Source of the DNA: Clavibacter capsici
GTDB lineage: Bacteria; Actinomycetota; Actinomycetes; Actinomycetales; Microbacteriaceae
Length of the DNA stretch: 64,000 nt
NCBI RefSeq assembly: GCF_001280205.1
Contig: NZ_CP012573.1
Coordinates: 1,736,001 to 1,800,000 of the forward strand
Direction of reading: 5' to 3'
Within the stretch, counting starts at the first letter, position 1. Each line of letters begins with the position of its first letter. Made by a program: the position numbers and the translations under genes. Positions 1 to 10,669 of the stretch are shown one piece after another. The notes under the pieces were generated by a model. The model made no database searches, was not told the DNA's origin, and worked only from the letters and a program-made list of their open reading frames with translations.

Positions 1-827
1 GGTCGGCCGGCGACCGGCGCGGGACGCTCGTCCCCCACGAAGTCGCCGAGGAGAGGCACGGCCCCCTCCGCGATATCGAGGGTCACGCGGAGGTCGTCGG
101 GGCTCGGCTCGAAGAGGGTGTCGCCGAGCACGACGTCCTGCGGCCGGTGCTCCGGCGGCAGGTCGGTGACGAGGAGCTCGTCGAGGCGGTCGAGGCGGAA
201 GGTGCGGACGGCGCCGCGCGCCAGGTCCCAGCCCCGGAGGTACCAGTCCTCGTCGACGGACTCGAGGCGGAGCGGATCCACAACCCGGCGCTCCGTGCCG
301 CCCCGGGGGCTGCGGTAGTCGAACTCCACGCGTCGCGCGTCGGCGATGGCGCGGCGGAGGCCCTCCCGGGTGGCGTCGCCGGCGCCGGGCGCGACGGCGA
401 CCTGGCTGGGGCTCGCCGACGCGCCCCGCGCGAGCTTCGCCATCAGCTGGCCCACGAGGTCGAGGTCGCTGGCGTCGGCCTGGGACGAGACGTACTGGAG
501 CCCCGCGATGAGCGCGGCCGCCTCCCGTGCGGAGAAGCGCGGCGAGTCGTCGATCGCGACCATGTGCGTGATGACGATCTGGTCGTTGTCCTCGAAGTCG
601 TCCCAGGCGATGTCGAACAGGTCGCCGTGCTGGTACGACGAGGTGGATCCGGGCACGCCGGACACCGCGATGAGGCGCACGGCCTGGCGGATCTGCTCGG
701 GCGGCACCCGGAAGTGCGCCGCCGCCTGGCTCACGCTGACCCGGCCGTGGTCGGTGAGGTACGGCACGAGCGCCAGCAGGAACGCCAGCTTGTCCTGCGC
801 CTGCAGCGGCGCGGCGCGGTCGGTCAC
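1..827 (-). CDS. pafC: PafC, WYL-domain transcription factor (3' end cut by window)
   Basis: PafB and PafC form a WYL-domain heterodimer that in mycobacteria activates the LexA-independent DNA-damage response. The frame opens at a GTG at 827 (MTDRAAPLQAQDK...) and stays open past the left edge, giving about 275 codons. The N-terminal part reads as a winged-helix region (about residues 10-55, with LTDHGRVSVSQAAAHF) of the PafC type; the WYL part lies further on. The GTG overlaps the pafB stop as GTGA (824-827), so the two are translationally coupled, as expected for partners. The C-terminus is not in the window. Confidence 0.88.
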   Translation of the reverse strand, partial: MTDRAAPLQAQDKLAFLLALVPYLTDHGRVSVSQAAAHFRVPPEQIRQAVRLIAVSGVPGSTSSYQHGDLFDIAWDDFEDNDQIVITHMVAIDDSPRFSAREAAALIAGLQYVSSQADASDLDLVGQLMAKLARGASASPSQVAVAPGAGDATREGLRRAIADARRVEFDYRSPRGGTERRVVDPLRLESVDEDWYLRGWDLARGAVRTFRLDRLDELLVTDLPPEHRPQDVVLGDTLFEPSPDDLRVTLDIAEGAVPLLGDFVGDERPAPVAGR

Positions 828-1831
828 GAGGCGTCCTCACGGTGGGCGGCGATGGTCTCGGCGAGGCGGGCGCGCACGGCGTCCCGCAGCCGGGGCGGCG
901 CGATCGCCCGGGCCTCGGGTCCGAAGCCCGCGATCTCGTCCGCGAACAGGTTGGTGTCGGAGTAGTGGACGCGCAGGCGTCCGTCGCCGAGGTCCTCGGT
1001 GCCGCGGCGGCGGCGCAGGCGGATCTCGGCGTCCGATCCGGGCGTCACCGCGACCTCCCCCACGCCGTTGGCCCACACCCGGTCGAGGTCGGCGAGGGCG
1101 CGCTCCGCGTGGTCCTCCCCCTCGGGGACGAAGCCGCGGCTCGTGACGCGCACGCGGTCGACGATGCGGGAGAGGAGGAACGTGCGCGGCCCCTGCGCGT
1201 CCTGGTCGATGCCGTGCAGGTGCCAGCGTCCCTGGTGCTGGACGAGCGCGAGCGGGGCGACCGTGCGGGTCCGGGGCGTCCGCTCGCCGGGCTTCAGGTA
1301 GCCGAACGCGACGAGCACGTGCCGCTCGAGCGCGACGCTGAGCGGCGCGAACGCCGCCTCCCGCGTGCGGAGCCGGGGCGCGTAGCCGATGACGGGGTCG
1401 TCGGACTCCACCCCGAGCGACCGGAGCTTGATGAGCGCCCGCCGCGACTCCCCGGAGAGCGATCCCTCGCGCCACACCATGGCGGCGAGGTTGAGCAGCG
1501 TCGTCTCCTCGGGGGTGAACGAGAGGTCGGCCGGGAGCTCGTAGGCGCCGCGCGGGATCCGGTAGCGCAGGAGCTGGTTGTTGCCCTCCTGGCCGGGCGC
1601 CTCGACGGTCTCGAGCGGGACGCCGAGGTCGCGGATGTCGTCCTTGTCGCGCTCGAACTGGCGCTCGAGGTTGGCGTTGTCGCCGCCCGCCGCGTACCGC
1701 TGGCGGTAGCCCTGGACGCTGGAGAGGACCTCGTTCTTCGTCAGGCCCTGCTCGGTGGCGAGCAGCGCCAGGACGAGGCTGAAGAGGCGCTCCTCGACCG
1801 GCACGGTCGGACGGCGGGATGGATCGGGCAC
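824..1831 (-). CDS. pafB: PafB, WYL-domain transcription factor
   Basis: This 335-residue protein is the PafB partner: an N-terminal winged helix (about residues 10-80, with LLATEQGLTKNEVLSSV) followed by a WYL domain (about 145-240, with the ALVQHQGRWHLHGID stretch and the RTFLLSRIVDRV segment) and a C-terminal extension (WCX) domain. The WYL domain is thought to sense single-stranded nucleic acid. The GTG start at 1831 has a GAGGA box 8 nt upstream. It lies downstream of an FKBP lipoprotein gene, an order seen in actinobacterial pafA-FKBP-pafB-pafC loci, but no pafA is present here. Confidence 0.9.
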   Translation of the reverse strand: MPDPSRRPTVPVEERLFSLVLALLATEQGLTKNEVLSSVQGYRQRYAAGGDNANLERQFERDKDDIRDLGVPLETVEAPGQEGNNQLLRYRIPRGAYELPADLSFTPEETTLLNLAAMVWREGSLSGESRRALIKLRSLGVESDDPVIGYAPRLRTREAAFAPLSVALERHVLVAFGYLKPGERTPRTRTVAPLALVQHQGRWHLHGIDQDAQGPRTFLLSRIVDRVRVTSRGFVPEGEDHAERALADLDRVWANGVGEVAVTPGSDAEIRLRRRRGTEDLGDGRLRVHYSDTNLFADEIAGFGPEARAIAPPRLRDAVRARLAETIAAHREDAS

Positions 1832-1879
1832 GCGGTGGTCCTCACGATGGTGCAGCCCCCGGCCGGCGGCGATGCGTCG

Positions 1880-2926
1880 TCACTTGCTGTTCTTGCTCGT
1901 CCCGAGGATATCCACGACGTAGACGAGCGTGGAACCGGCGGGGACCTTGGCCGAGGCCTGGTCGCCGAAGCCGTCGCCCGGAGGGACGACCGCGATGACC
2001 TGGTCGCCGACGTGCTTGCCGACGAGCGCCTTCGCGAGACCGGGCGTGACGACGAGCGCGGCGGACGCCCCCGTCGACGGCGACGCGGTCGTCGCCGTGG
2101 CCGGCACCTGGAGCGGCGTGCCCTCGGCCCAGCTGGATCCGAAGACCGCCTGCTTCTGGGCCGAGGCGCTGGTGCCCCAGACGACGCCCGTGTACTGGAG
2201 CGTGACGACGTCGCCGTCGCCGACCTCGTCGCCGTCGCCCGCGCGCAGCAGCGCGTCGCGGTACTCCGTGGGCGGGGTGCTCGGCGGGATGGTGACGCCG
2301 GGGATCCCGTCGTCCGTCGTGACGACCGAGGGGAACCCGGCCTGGGCGGGCCGCGGCTCGCCGGTCGCGCGCTCCGGGTAGGACGAGGTGATGTCCACGA
2401 TGAGCACGAGCCCGTCGGAGGGGTCGAGGCCCTCGGAGGAGACGTCCTGGTCCGGGAAGACCGTGGACACGGGCACGGTGACGGCGAGGCGCGAGCCGAC
2501 CGGCATGCACTGCATGGCCTGCTGGAGGAAGGGGAGGCGCTCGGCCAGCGACGCGGTCGTGACGAGGTCGGAGCCCGTTGTCCGCGCGTTGGGCGCGATC
2601 CCGGCGTAGGCGGCGAGGGGCGCGCCCGTCTTGCCGTTGACGATGGACGCGGCGGCCGTGATGCCCTGGCGCGGCTGGACGCGCGGGCCCGTGCCCTCGA
2701 CGAGCGTCGAGACCTCGACGCCCGACGGCTTCAGCGGCGTGGGGAACGTGACGGAGCCCGGCGCGCTGCCGACGTCGCCCGTGGCGGAGACCGTGCTCGA
2801 CGACGTGCCGGGCTGCGCGAGGGGCGTGCAGTCCGACGCCGCACCCGATCCGGACCCCGAGGGGCTGCAGGCGGCGAGCGTCAGGACGAGCCCTGCGCAG
2901 ACGGTGAGCGCGGCGGAACGGCGCAC
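1880..2926 (-). CDS. FKBP-type peptidyl-prolyl isomerase lipoprotein
   Basis: A 348-residue secreted peptidyl-prolyl cis-trans isomerase. The start is set at GTG 2926, which has AGAGGAG immediately upstream and gives a clean lipoprotein signal (RRSAALTV... with lipobox LAAC, Cys20); the open frame extends further upstream but that part is not protein-like. The C-terminal third (about residues 215-345, GDVVTLQYTGVVW...LVGKHVGDQVIAVVPPGDGFG) is a recognisable FKBP domain; the N-terminal half (about 45-195) resembles a second, degenerate FKBP fold. It probably acts on the outer face of the membrane. It has its own -10 box and precedes pafB by 48 nt. Confidence 0.87.
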   Translation of the reverse strand: MRRSAALTVCAGLVLTLAACSPSGSGSGAASDCTPLAQPGTSSSTVSATGDVGSAPGSVTFPTPLKPSGVEVSTLVEGTGPRVQPRQGITAAASIVNGKTGAPLAAYAGIAPNARTTGSDLVTTASLAERLPFLQQAMQCMPVGSRLAVTVPVSTVFPDQDVSSEGLDPSDGLVLIVDITSSYPERATGEPRPAQAGFPSVVTTDDGIPGVTIPPSTPPTEYRDALLRAGDGDEVGDGDVVTLQYTGVVWGTSASAQKQAVFGSSWAEGTPLQVPATATTASPSTGASAALVVTPGLAKALVGKHVGDQVIAVVPPGDGFGDQASAKVPAGSTLVYVVDILGTSKNSK

Positions 2927-2987
2927 GTGACTCCTCTTTCGATGGTGGGGGCGGCCGACACGCACCCGCGTGATCGGCCCTGTCATC

Positions 2988-4832
<1,845 letters not shown>

Positions 4833-4836
4833 TCAC

Positions 4837-5796
4837 GTGGCGGATGCCGAGAGGTTCGTGAGCGGACGACTGCTGGTCGTCGCCTTCGAGGGCTGGAACG
4901 ACGCGGGCGAGGCCGCCAGCGGAGCGGTCCGGGCGCTCAAGGAGCTGCTCGACCTCGAGGCGGTGTCGTCGGTGGATCCCGAGGACTACTTCGACTTCCA
5001 GTTCAACCGCCCCACCATCGGCTTCGCGGAGGACGGCACCCGCGAGCTCGAGTGGCCGGGCGCCACGCTCTACGGCCCGAAGGACCCGCGGCGCCCCGCG
5101 CAGGACCTGGCCGCCGACGCGCAGCTCGGCGTGAGCGGCGACAACGGCGGCAGCATCCACCTCCTCCTCGGCGTCGAGCCGTCGCGGCACTGGACGGCGT
5201 TCACCGCCGAGGTGCTGGACGCCGCGCGGGCCGCGGGCGTCGAGGGCGTGGTCCTCCTCGGCGCGCTGCTGGCCGACGTGCCGCACACGCGCCCCATCTC
5301 CGTCTACTCGACGAGCGAGAACGCGGCCGTCCGCACCGAGCTCGGCATCGAGCGGAGCACCTACGAGGGCCCGGTCGGGATCCTCAGCATCATCGCCCAG
5401 CGCGCCGAGGACATGGGCATGCCCACGGTCTCGCTCTGGGCCTCCGTGCCGCACTACGTGCACAGCGCGCCGTCGCCCAAGGCCACGCTCGCGCTCATCG
5501 ACAAGCTGGAGGAGATGGTCGACGTGGTGATCCCGCGCGGCGACCTCATCCAGGAGGCCGCGACGTGGGAGGCCGGCATCGACCAGCTCGCGGGCGAGGA
5601 CGAGGACATGGCGTCCTACATCCAGCAGCTCGAGCAGGCCCGGGACACCGTCGACTCCCCCGAGGCGAGCGGCGAGGCCATCGCGCAGGAGTTCGAGAGG
5701 TACCTCCGCCGGGGCGACGGTCCGCGCGGGCGCGGCGACGACCGGCCCGAGGAGCCGTGGCGGCCGAAGGACCCCAAGGACCCCAAGGACCAGTAG
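4837..5796 (+). CDS. PAC2-family protein
   Basis: A 319-residue protein of the PAC2 (proteasome assembly chaperone 2) family, conserved in actinobacteria (Rv2125-like). The N-terminal core (LLVVAFEGWNDAGEAASGAV, about residues 12-31) and the middle part (GVVLLGALLADVPHTRP...) are typical. The archaeal/eukaryotic relatives help assemble proteasomes, but the bacterial function is not established and no proteasome genes are seen here. The GTG start at 4837 has a GGGAG box. The C-terminus (about 290-319) is charged and low in complexity, ending in three 9-nt repeats encoding Lys-Asp-Pro units. Convergent with mshC, 21 bp apart. Confidence 0.85.
   Translation: MADAERFVSGRLLVVAFEGWNDAGEAASGAVRALKELLDLEAVSSVDPEDYFDFQFNRPTIGFAEDGTRELEWPGATLYGPKDPRRPAQDLAADAQLGVSGDNGGSIHLLLGVEPSRHWTAFTAEVLDAARAAGVEGVVLLGALLADVPHTRPISVYSTSENAAVRTELGIERSTYEGPVGILSIIAQRAEDMGMPTVSLWASVPHYVHSAPSPKATLALIDKLEEMVDVVIPRGDLIQEAATWEAGIDQLAGEDEDMASYIQQLEQARDTVDSPEASGEAIAQEFERYLRRGDGPRGRGDDRPEEPWRPKDPKDPKDQ
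5767..5793 (+). repeat. Three tandem 9-nt repeats at the PAC2 gene 3' end
   Basis: AAGGACCCC occurs twice, then AAGGACCAG, directly before the TAG stop. The repeats stay in frame and encode KDP-KDP-KDQ. Such a run is prone to slippage, so the tail length may vary between strains. Confidence 0.8.
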
Positions 5797-5817
5797 GCCA
5801 GGGGCCCCGCTGCCGGG

Positions 5818-7092
5818 TCAGGCCGCCGGGCTCCCGAGCGCGACGCCGAGGAGCGCGTCGACCGCGGCCACCTCGACGGGCGTCGCGGGCACGCCCGTGG
5901 CGACGCGGAGGTCGAGGAGCAGGATCGCGCCCGGGGTGTCGAGGTCGTCGGCGAGGCGCTCGCGGACGAGGTGCACGAGCTCGCCCGGTTCCCCGTTGGC
6001 GTCATCCGATGCCCCCGCCGCCCAGGCGTCCCACGCGGCGAGGCGCGCGACGGACTCCTCGAGGAGGGCGTCGGTCCACTCCCAGTCCGCCCGGTGGTGC
6101 TGCGCGAGGAGCGCGAGGCGGATGGCGCGCGGATCCACGCCCGCAGCCCGGAGGCGCGACACGAGCACGAGGTTGCCGAGCGACTTGCTCATCTTCTCGC
6201 CCTGGTACGCGACCATGCCCGTGTGCGCGTAGACGCAGGCGAAGCCCTCGCCCGTCAGCGCCGACGCGTGGCCGGCCGACATCTCGTGGTGGGGGAAGAT
6301 CAGGTCGGAGCCGCCGCCCTGCACGGTGACCGGACGGTCGAGCGCCTTCAGCGCGATGACCGCGCACTCGATGTGCCAGCCGGGCCGACCGCGTCCGACG
6401 ACGCTGTCCCACGCGGGCTCGCCCGCGCGCTCGGCGCGCCACAGCAGCGGATCCAGCGGGTCGCGCTTGCCCGGCCGCTCCGGGTCGCCGCCGCGCTCGG
6501 CGGAGAGCACGGCCATGGTGTCGCGGTCGTACCCGCTCTCGTCGCCCAGGGACCACGGGCCGGTCTCGCCCGCGCGGGCGACGTCGAAGTAGAGGTCCTG
6601 CGCGCCGGGCACGACCGCGTACGGGGTGTCGACCGGGTAAGCCGTGCCGCGTCGGACGAGCTCCGCGACCGCGGCCGCGACCTCGTCGACGACCTCGGTG
6701 ACGCCCACGTAGGAGTCGGGCGGCAGGATGCGCAGGGCCTCCATGTCGGTGCGGAACAGCTCCACCTGCTCGGCGGCGAGGTCGCGCCAGTCGACGCCCG
6801 TGGCCGTCGCGCGCTCGAGCAGCGGGTCGTCGACGTCGGTCACGTTCTGCACGTAGGCGACGTCGTACCCGCGGTCGAGCCACAGGCGCTGCAGCGTGTC
6901 GAAGGCGAGGTAGGTGGACGCGTGGCCGATGTGCGTCGCGTCGTACGGCGTGATGCCGCAGACGTACAGGCCGACGCGGCCGTCGCCCGTGCACTCGGCG
7001 GGGCGGACGGATCCGGTGCTCGTGTCGAACAGGGTGGGGACGGGCGGCTCCCCCGCGACGGCGGGGACGGCGGGGCGTGACCAGGCGCGCAC
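5818..7092 (-). CDS. mshC: Mycothiol ligase MshC (cysteine:GlcN-Ins ligase)
   Basis: MshC joins cysteine to 1-D-myo-inosityl-2-amino-2-deoxy-glucopyranoside with ATP, the third step of mycothiol synthesis. The 424-residue protein is a class-I cysteinyl-tRNA-synthetase relative: VCGITPYD with zinc ligand Cys45, HIGH at 55-58, GWHIEC (second zinc Cys), IFPHHEMS and KMSKS. It is shorter than CysRS and begins with the MRAWSxPAVP sequence typical of MshC, which separates the two. The GTG start lies only 4 nt after the uppP stop, so the genes are coupled; the pair is also close together in mycobacteria. Confidence 0.95.
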   Translation of the reverse strand: MRAWSRPAVPAVAGEPPVPTLFDTSTGSVRPAECTGDGRVGLYVCGITPYDATHIGHASTYLAFDTLQRLWLDRGYDVAYVQNVTDVDDPLLERATATGVDWRDLAAEQVELFRTDMEALRILPPDSYVGVTEVVDEVAAAVAELVRRGTAYPVDTPYAVVPGAQDLYFDVARAGETGPWSLGDESGYDRDTMAVLSAERGGDPERPGKRDPLDPLLWRAERAGEPAWDSVVGRGRPGWHIECAVIALKALDRPVTVQGGGSDLIFPHHEMSAGHASALTGEGFACVYAHTGMVAYQGEKMSKSLGNLVLVSRLRAAGVDPRAIRLALLAQHHRADWEWTDALLEESVARLAAWDAWAAGASDDANGEPGELVHLVRERLADDLDTPGAILLLDLRVATGVPATPVEVAAVDALLGVALGSPAA

Positions 7093-7096
7093 GGGA

Positions 7097-7915
7097 TCAG
7101 GCCGCGATCGCGCCGGTGCCCAGCAGCACCAGCAGCACGACGCCGAGGGCGACGCGGTAGACGACGAAGGGCATGAAGGTGCGCGTCGAGATGTAGCGCA
7201 TGAGGCCCGCGATGACGGCGAGGCCGACGACGAACGCGATGAGCGTCGCGACCGCGGTCTGCCCGGCGCCCGCCTGGCCCGTCTCGTCGAAGCTCTTCAC
7301 GAGCTCGTAGAGGCCGCTGCCGAACACCGCGGGCACGGCGAGGAGGAACGAGTACTCGGCGGCGACGGGCCGGGCGTAGCCGAACGCGCGCGCCGCGGTG
7401 GTCGTGGCACCCGAGCGCGAGACGCCGGGGACGAGCGCGAGCGCCTGCGCGATGCCGATGCTCACGCCGTGCCCGTAGGTCATGTCCTTCTCGGTCCGGT
7501 CGCTGCGGCTGTAGCGGTCGGCGAGGCCCAGCAGGATGCCGAACACGATGAGCACGATCGCGACGATCCAGAGCGAGCGGAACGTGGAGCGGATCGTGTC
7601 CTGGAACAGGTAGCCGGCGATGCCGATGGGGATGGTGCCGATGATGACGAGCCAGCCCATGCGCACGTCCGGGTCGCCCTTGGGCATGCCGCCGCGGAGC
7701 GAGCGGAACCACGCCGAGAGGACCTTGCCGATGCGCTTGCGGAAGAAGACCACGACCGCGAGCTCGGTGCCGAGCTGCGTGATGGCGGTGAACGTGGCAC
7801 CCGGGTCGCCGCCCATGAAGAGCCCGGCGATGCGGAGGTGCGCGCTCGAGGAGATGGGGAGGAACTCGGTCAGGCCCTGGACGAGGCCCAGGATGATCGC
7901 CTCGAGATAGCTCAA
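7097..7915 (-). CDS. uppP: Undecaprenyl-diphosphatase UppP/BacA
   Basis: An integral membrane enzyme that dephosphorylates undecaprenyl pyrophosphate to recycle the lipid carrier for cell-wall synthesis. The 272 residues contain both family motifs: the Glu-rich N-terminal helix with SSSAH (residues 4-26, LEAIILGLVQGLTEFLPISS) and PGVSRSGATTT near the middle, with about eight hydrophobic helices. The start is TTG at 7915, supported by GGGAG 8 nt upstream and by alignment of the first residues to the family N-terminus. It sits between an M20 peptidase gene and mshC on the same strand. Confidence 0.94.
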   Translation of the reverse strand: MSYLEAIILGLVQGLTEFLPISSSAHLRIAGLFMGGDPGATFTAITQLGTELAVVVFFRKRIGKVLSAWFRSLRGGMPKGDPDVRMGWLVIIGTIPIGIAGYLFQDTIRSTFRSLWIVAIVLIVFGILLGLADRYSRSDRTEKDMTYGHGVSIGIAQALALVPGVSRSGATTTAARAFGYARPVAAEYSFLLAVPAVFGSGLYELVKSFDETGQAGAGQTAVATLIAFVVGLAVIAGLMRYISTRTFMPFVVYRVALGVVLLVLLGTGAIAA

Positions 7916-7957
7916 GCGGATGCTCCCAGTGTCGGGTGGCCCACCTGGGGCTCGGAT

Positions 7958-9268
7958 CTAGTAGTTCAGGAGGAGGTCGCGGAGGACCTGCCTCCCGAAG
8001 ACTAGTGCGTCGAGCGGGACCCGCTCGTCGACGCCGTGGAACATCGCCGGGAAGTCCATCGAGGCGGGCAGCTTGAGCGGCGCGAAGCCGTAGCCGGTGA
8101 TCCCGAGGAGGCTGAGGGCCTTGTTGTCCGTGCCGCCGGAGAGCATGTAGGGCAGCACCTCGGCCTCGGGGTCGTGCGCGCCGAGGGTCGCGACCATGGC
8201 GTCGACGAGCGGTCCGGCGAACGGGTTCTCCAGGCCGACGTCCTGGTGCACGATGCGCACCTCGACGCCCTCGCCCGCGAGCTCGCGGACCCGCGCCAGC
8301 ACGGCGTCCTCCTCGCCGGGGAGCACCCGGATGTCGACGAGCGCCTCGGCCGTGTCGGGGATCACGTTGTGCTTGTAGCCGGCGTGCAGGAGCGTCGGGT
8401 TCGTGGTGGTGCGGAGCGTCGCCGCGATGAACTTCGACGCCGTGCCGGTGGCGATCGCGAGGTCGTCCGGGGTCACCTGCTTCGGGTCGGCCCCGACGAT
8501 CCGGGCGATCTCGTCGAGCAGCTGACGCGTCGTGTCCGTGAGGTGGACGGGCCACTCCTCCATGCCGATCCGCGCGACCGCGCCCGCGAGACGGGTGACC
8601 GCGTTGTCGCGGTTGACCTGCGAGCCGTGGCCGGCGGTGCCGGTGGCGACCAGGCGGATCCAGACGAGGGCCTTCTCCCCCGTCTGCAGCAGGTACGCCC
8701 GCTTGCCGGCGAGGTCGATGGAGTAGCCGCCGACCTCGCTGATGGCCTCGGTCGCGCCCTCGAACCAGTCCGGGCGGTTCTCGACGACGTAGGCGGAGCC
8801 GAGCACGCCGCCGGCCTCCTCGTCGGAGAAGAAGCCCATGATGAGGTCGCGCTCGGGGGCGCGGCCGGACGTGATGATCTCCTGCAGCGCGGTGATCATC
8901 ATCGCGTCCATGTTCTTCATGTCCACGGCGCCGCGGCCCCAGAGCATGCCGTCCTTGATGACGCCGGCGAACGGGTCGACGGACCAGTTCGCGGGGTCGG
9001 CGGGGACCACGTCGAGGTGGCCGTGCACGACGAGGGCGGGCTTGTCGCGGTTGCGGCCCGGGATGCGCGCGAGGACGCTGGTGCGTCCGGGCGCGGCGTC
9101 GATCAGCTCGGGCTGCAGCCCCAGGTCCTTGAGATGCTGCTCGACGTACTCGGCGGCCTCCGTCTCCCCCTCCGACCGGCCCTCGCCGTGGTTGGTCGTG
9201 TCGAACCGGATGAGGTCGCGGGCGATCCGGGCGGTGGCGTCGAGGTCGTCGGGCAGCGTGTCGGTCAT
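7958..9268 (-). CDS. M20-family metallopeptidase (ArgE/DapE/CPG2-type)
   Basis: A 436-residue zinc peptidase. It shows the M20 metal-binding signatures in order: VHGHLDVVPADP (His/Asp ligands), GRGAVDMKNMDA (bridging Asp) and SDEEAGG (catalytic Glu and ligand). Similar actinobacterial proteins are called dipeptidase or hypothetical M20/M25/M40 peptidase; the substrate is not predictable from sequence. The ATG at 9268 has no ribosome-binding site, but a TAGCGT box ends 6 nt before it, so a leaderless mRNA is likely. Confidence 0.9.
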   Translation of the reverse strand: MTDTLPDDLDATARIARDLIRFDTTNHGEGRSEGETEAAEYVEQHLKDLGLQPELIDAAPGRTSVLARIPGRNRDKPALVVHGHLDVVPADPANWSVDPFAGVIKDGMLWGRGAVDMKNMDAMMITALQEIITSGRAPERDLIMGFFSDEEAGGVLGSAYVVENRPDWFEGATEAISEVGGYSIDLAGKRAYLLQTGEKALVWIRLVATGTAGHGSQVNRDNAVTRLAGAVARIGMEEWPVHLTDTTRQLLDEIARIVGADPKQVTPDDLAIATGTASKFIAATLRTTTNPTLLHAGYKHNVIPDTAEALVDIRVLPGEEDAVLARVRELAGEGVEVRIVHQDVGLENPFAGPLVDAMVATLGAHDPEAEVLPYMLSGGTDNKALSLLGITGYGFAPLKLPASMDFPAMFHGVDERVPLDALVFGRQVLRDLLLNY

Positions 9269-9274
9269 GGGTCC

Positions 9275-9280
9275 ACGCTA
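9275..9280 (-). promoter_or_regulatory. -10 box TAGCGT, leaderless-type, M20 peptidase
   Basis: TAGCGT on the minus strand, 6 nt before the ATG at 9268; no Shine-Dalgarno sequence lies between. Confidence 0.45.
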
Positions 9281-9340
9281 TCGAGGCTCGACGGCGGCGA
9301 CCGGACCGGCGGGTGGTCATGAGGGCCTCGGAAGCCGTGC

Positions 9341-9346
9341 TAATGT
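9341..9346 (+). promoter_or_regulatory. -10 box TAATGT for tRNA-Leu
   Basis: TAATGT lies 38 nt before the 5' end of the tRNA, the expected position for a tRNA promoter with a short leader. The -35 region is weak. Confidence 0.4.
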
Positions 9347-9384
9347 CGTCTCTCGGCAGCCGGAGACGGCGGGCCGCACATCCT

Positions 9385-9470
9385 GTCCGGATGGCGGAAT
9401 TGGTAGACGCGCTAGCTTGAGGTGCTAGTGCCCGTATTAGGGCGTGGGGGTTCAAGTCCCCCTTCGGACA
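9385..9470 (+). tRNA. tRNA-Leu (anticodon GAG)
   Basis: An 86-nt class II tRNA. The acceptor arms GTCCGGA and TTCGGAC pair (one G:T), the anticodon stem CTAGC/GCTAG closes a loop with GAG at 9419-9421, a long variable arm (TGCCC...GGGCG) is present, and the T arm GGGGG-TTCAAGT-CCCCC is perfect. The discriminator is A at 9470 and CCA is not encoded. It reads CUC/CUU codons, CUC being heavily used in this genome. Confidence 0.97.
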
Positions 9471-9478
9471 CACACGAG

Positions 9479-9510
9479 AGCCGGTCGGATCCTTCGGGAT
9501 CCGACCGGCT
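9479..9510 (+). terminator. Terminator after tRNA-Leu
   Basis: A perfect 14-bp stem (AGCCGGTCGGATCC and its complement) with a TTCG tetraloop, 8 nt after the tRNA. UUCG-type loops on long GC stems are very stable; only a short T-containing tail follows. Confidence 0.85.
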
Positions 9511-9559
9511 ATTCCTCGTTCCGGGACCGGCCGCACGGGCTGCTCGACCGGCGCACGGA

Positions 9560-9565
9560 TACAGT
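9560..9565 (+). promoter_or_regulatory. -10 box TACAGT for corA
   Basis: TACAGT about 45 nt before the corA ATG, directly after the tRNA terminator, giving a short 5' UTR. Confidence 0.4.
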
Positions 9566-9609
9566 CGCTCTCGGCCCCGCGCGGGTCCCGACCCGAGAGA
9601 AGAGATCCG

Positions 9610-10626
9610 ATGACCGTCGTCGACAGCGCCGTGTACGTCCAGGGGGTCCGCACCGCGGATCCCGAGAGCCTCGACGAGACGTTCGAGGTCATGCGGGCGC
9701 GCGACGGGCTCGCCTGGATCGGCCTGTACCGGCCCGACCCGGACGAGGTCCACCGCGTCGCCGCGGAGTTCGGCCTGCACCCGCTCGCGGTCGAGGACGC
9801 GCTCACCGGCCACCAGCGCTCGAAGATGGAGCGCTACGGCGACACCTGGTTCGTGGTGCTGCGGCCCGCCCGGTACGTGGACGCCGAGGAGCGCGTCGAG
9901 TTCGGGGAGCTGCACGTCTTCGTCGGGCCCGACTTCGTGGTCACCATCCGGCACGCGGAGTCCCCCGACCTCGCCGCCGTCCGCCACCGGCTGGAGGCCG
10001 ACCCGGAGCTCCTCGCGCTGGGTCCCAGCGCGATCATGTACGCGATCCTCGACCAGGTCGTCGACGAGTACGGTCCCGTCGCGGCGGGCCTCGAGGACGA
10101 CGTGGACGAGATCGAGGACCAGATCTTCGGCGCCGACCCCGACGTCTCCCGCCGCATCTACGCGCTGATGCGCGAGGTCACCGGGTTCCAGCGGGCCACC
10201 GCCCCGCTCGGCGCCATGCTCGACGACCTGCGGCAGCGGGCCGAGGAGCGCGAGGTGGACCTCGAGCTCCGCCGCGGCTTCCGCGACGTGCACGACCACG
10301 TCATCCGCGTCGCCGAGCGCGCCGACGCGTTCCGCACGCTGCTGCAGAACGCGCTCACCGTGCACACGACCCTCGTCGGCCAGCGGCAGAACGACGAGAT
10401 GAAGAGGCTGACCGAGACGAGCCTCGCCCAGAACGACCAGGTCAAGCGGATCTCCTCCTGGGCCGCGATCCTGTTCGCGCCGACGCTCGTGGGCACCGTC
10501 TACGGCATGAACTTCGTGAACATGCCGGAGCTGAAGTGGACCTACGGGTACCCGCTCGCGATCGGGCTGATGGTCGTCATGGGCGGCATCCTCTACGCGG
10601 CCTTCCGCAAGCGCGGCTGGATCTGA
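9610..10626 (+). CDS. corA: CorA-type magnesium/cobalt transporter
   Basis: A 338-residue pentameric channel subunit for divalent cation uptake. It has the long acidic cytoplasmic N-terminal domain (about 1-265, including DDVDEIEDQIFG), and two C-terminal membrane helices (about 278-300 and 312-332) separated by the signature YGMNF followed by MPEL. The ATG at 9610 has a weak purine-rich box (AGAGA). It stands alone between the tRNA terminator and a separately promoted epimerase gene. Confidence 0.94.
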   Translation: MTVVDSAVYVQGVRTADPESLDETFEVMRARDGLAWIGLYRPDPDEVHRVAAEFGLHPLAVEDALTGHQRSKMERYGDTWFVVLRPARYVDAEERVEFGELHVFVGPDFVVTIRHAESPDLAAVRHRLEADPELLALGPSAIMYAILDQVVDEYGPVAAGLEDDVDEIEDQIFGADPDVSRRIYALMREVTGFQRATAPLGAMLDDLRQRAEEREVDLELRRGFRDVHDHVIRVAERADAFRTLLQNALTVHTTLVGQRQNDEMKRLTETSLAQNDQVKRISSWAAILFAPTLVGTVYGMNFVNMPELKWTYGYPLAIGLMVVMGGILYAAFRKRGWI

Positions 10627-10657
10627 TCCGCGGGCGGGCGGGCGCCCGGCGCGCCGA

Positions 10658-10663
10658 TAGGGT
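10658..10663 (+). promoter_or_regulatory. -10 box TAGGGT, leaderless-type, epimerase gene
   Basis: TAGGGT followed by 6 nt and then the ATG at 10670; no ribosome-binding site fits between. Confidence 0.45.
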
Positions 10664-10669
10664 GACGGG

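Noticed and set aside
6840-9806. 988-codon minus-strand frame spanning mshC, uppP, M20 peptidase and tRNA-Leu
   Set aside because: It crosses real genes in another frame and a tRNA, is low in complexity, and has no motifs.
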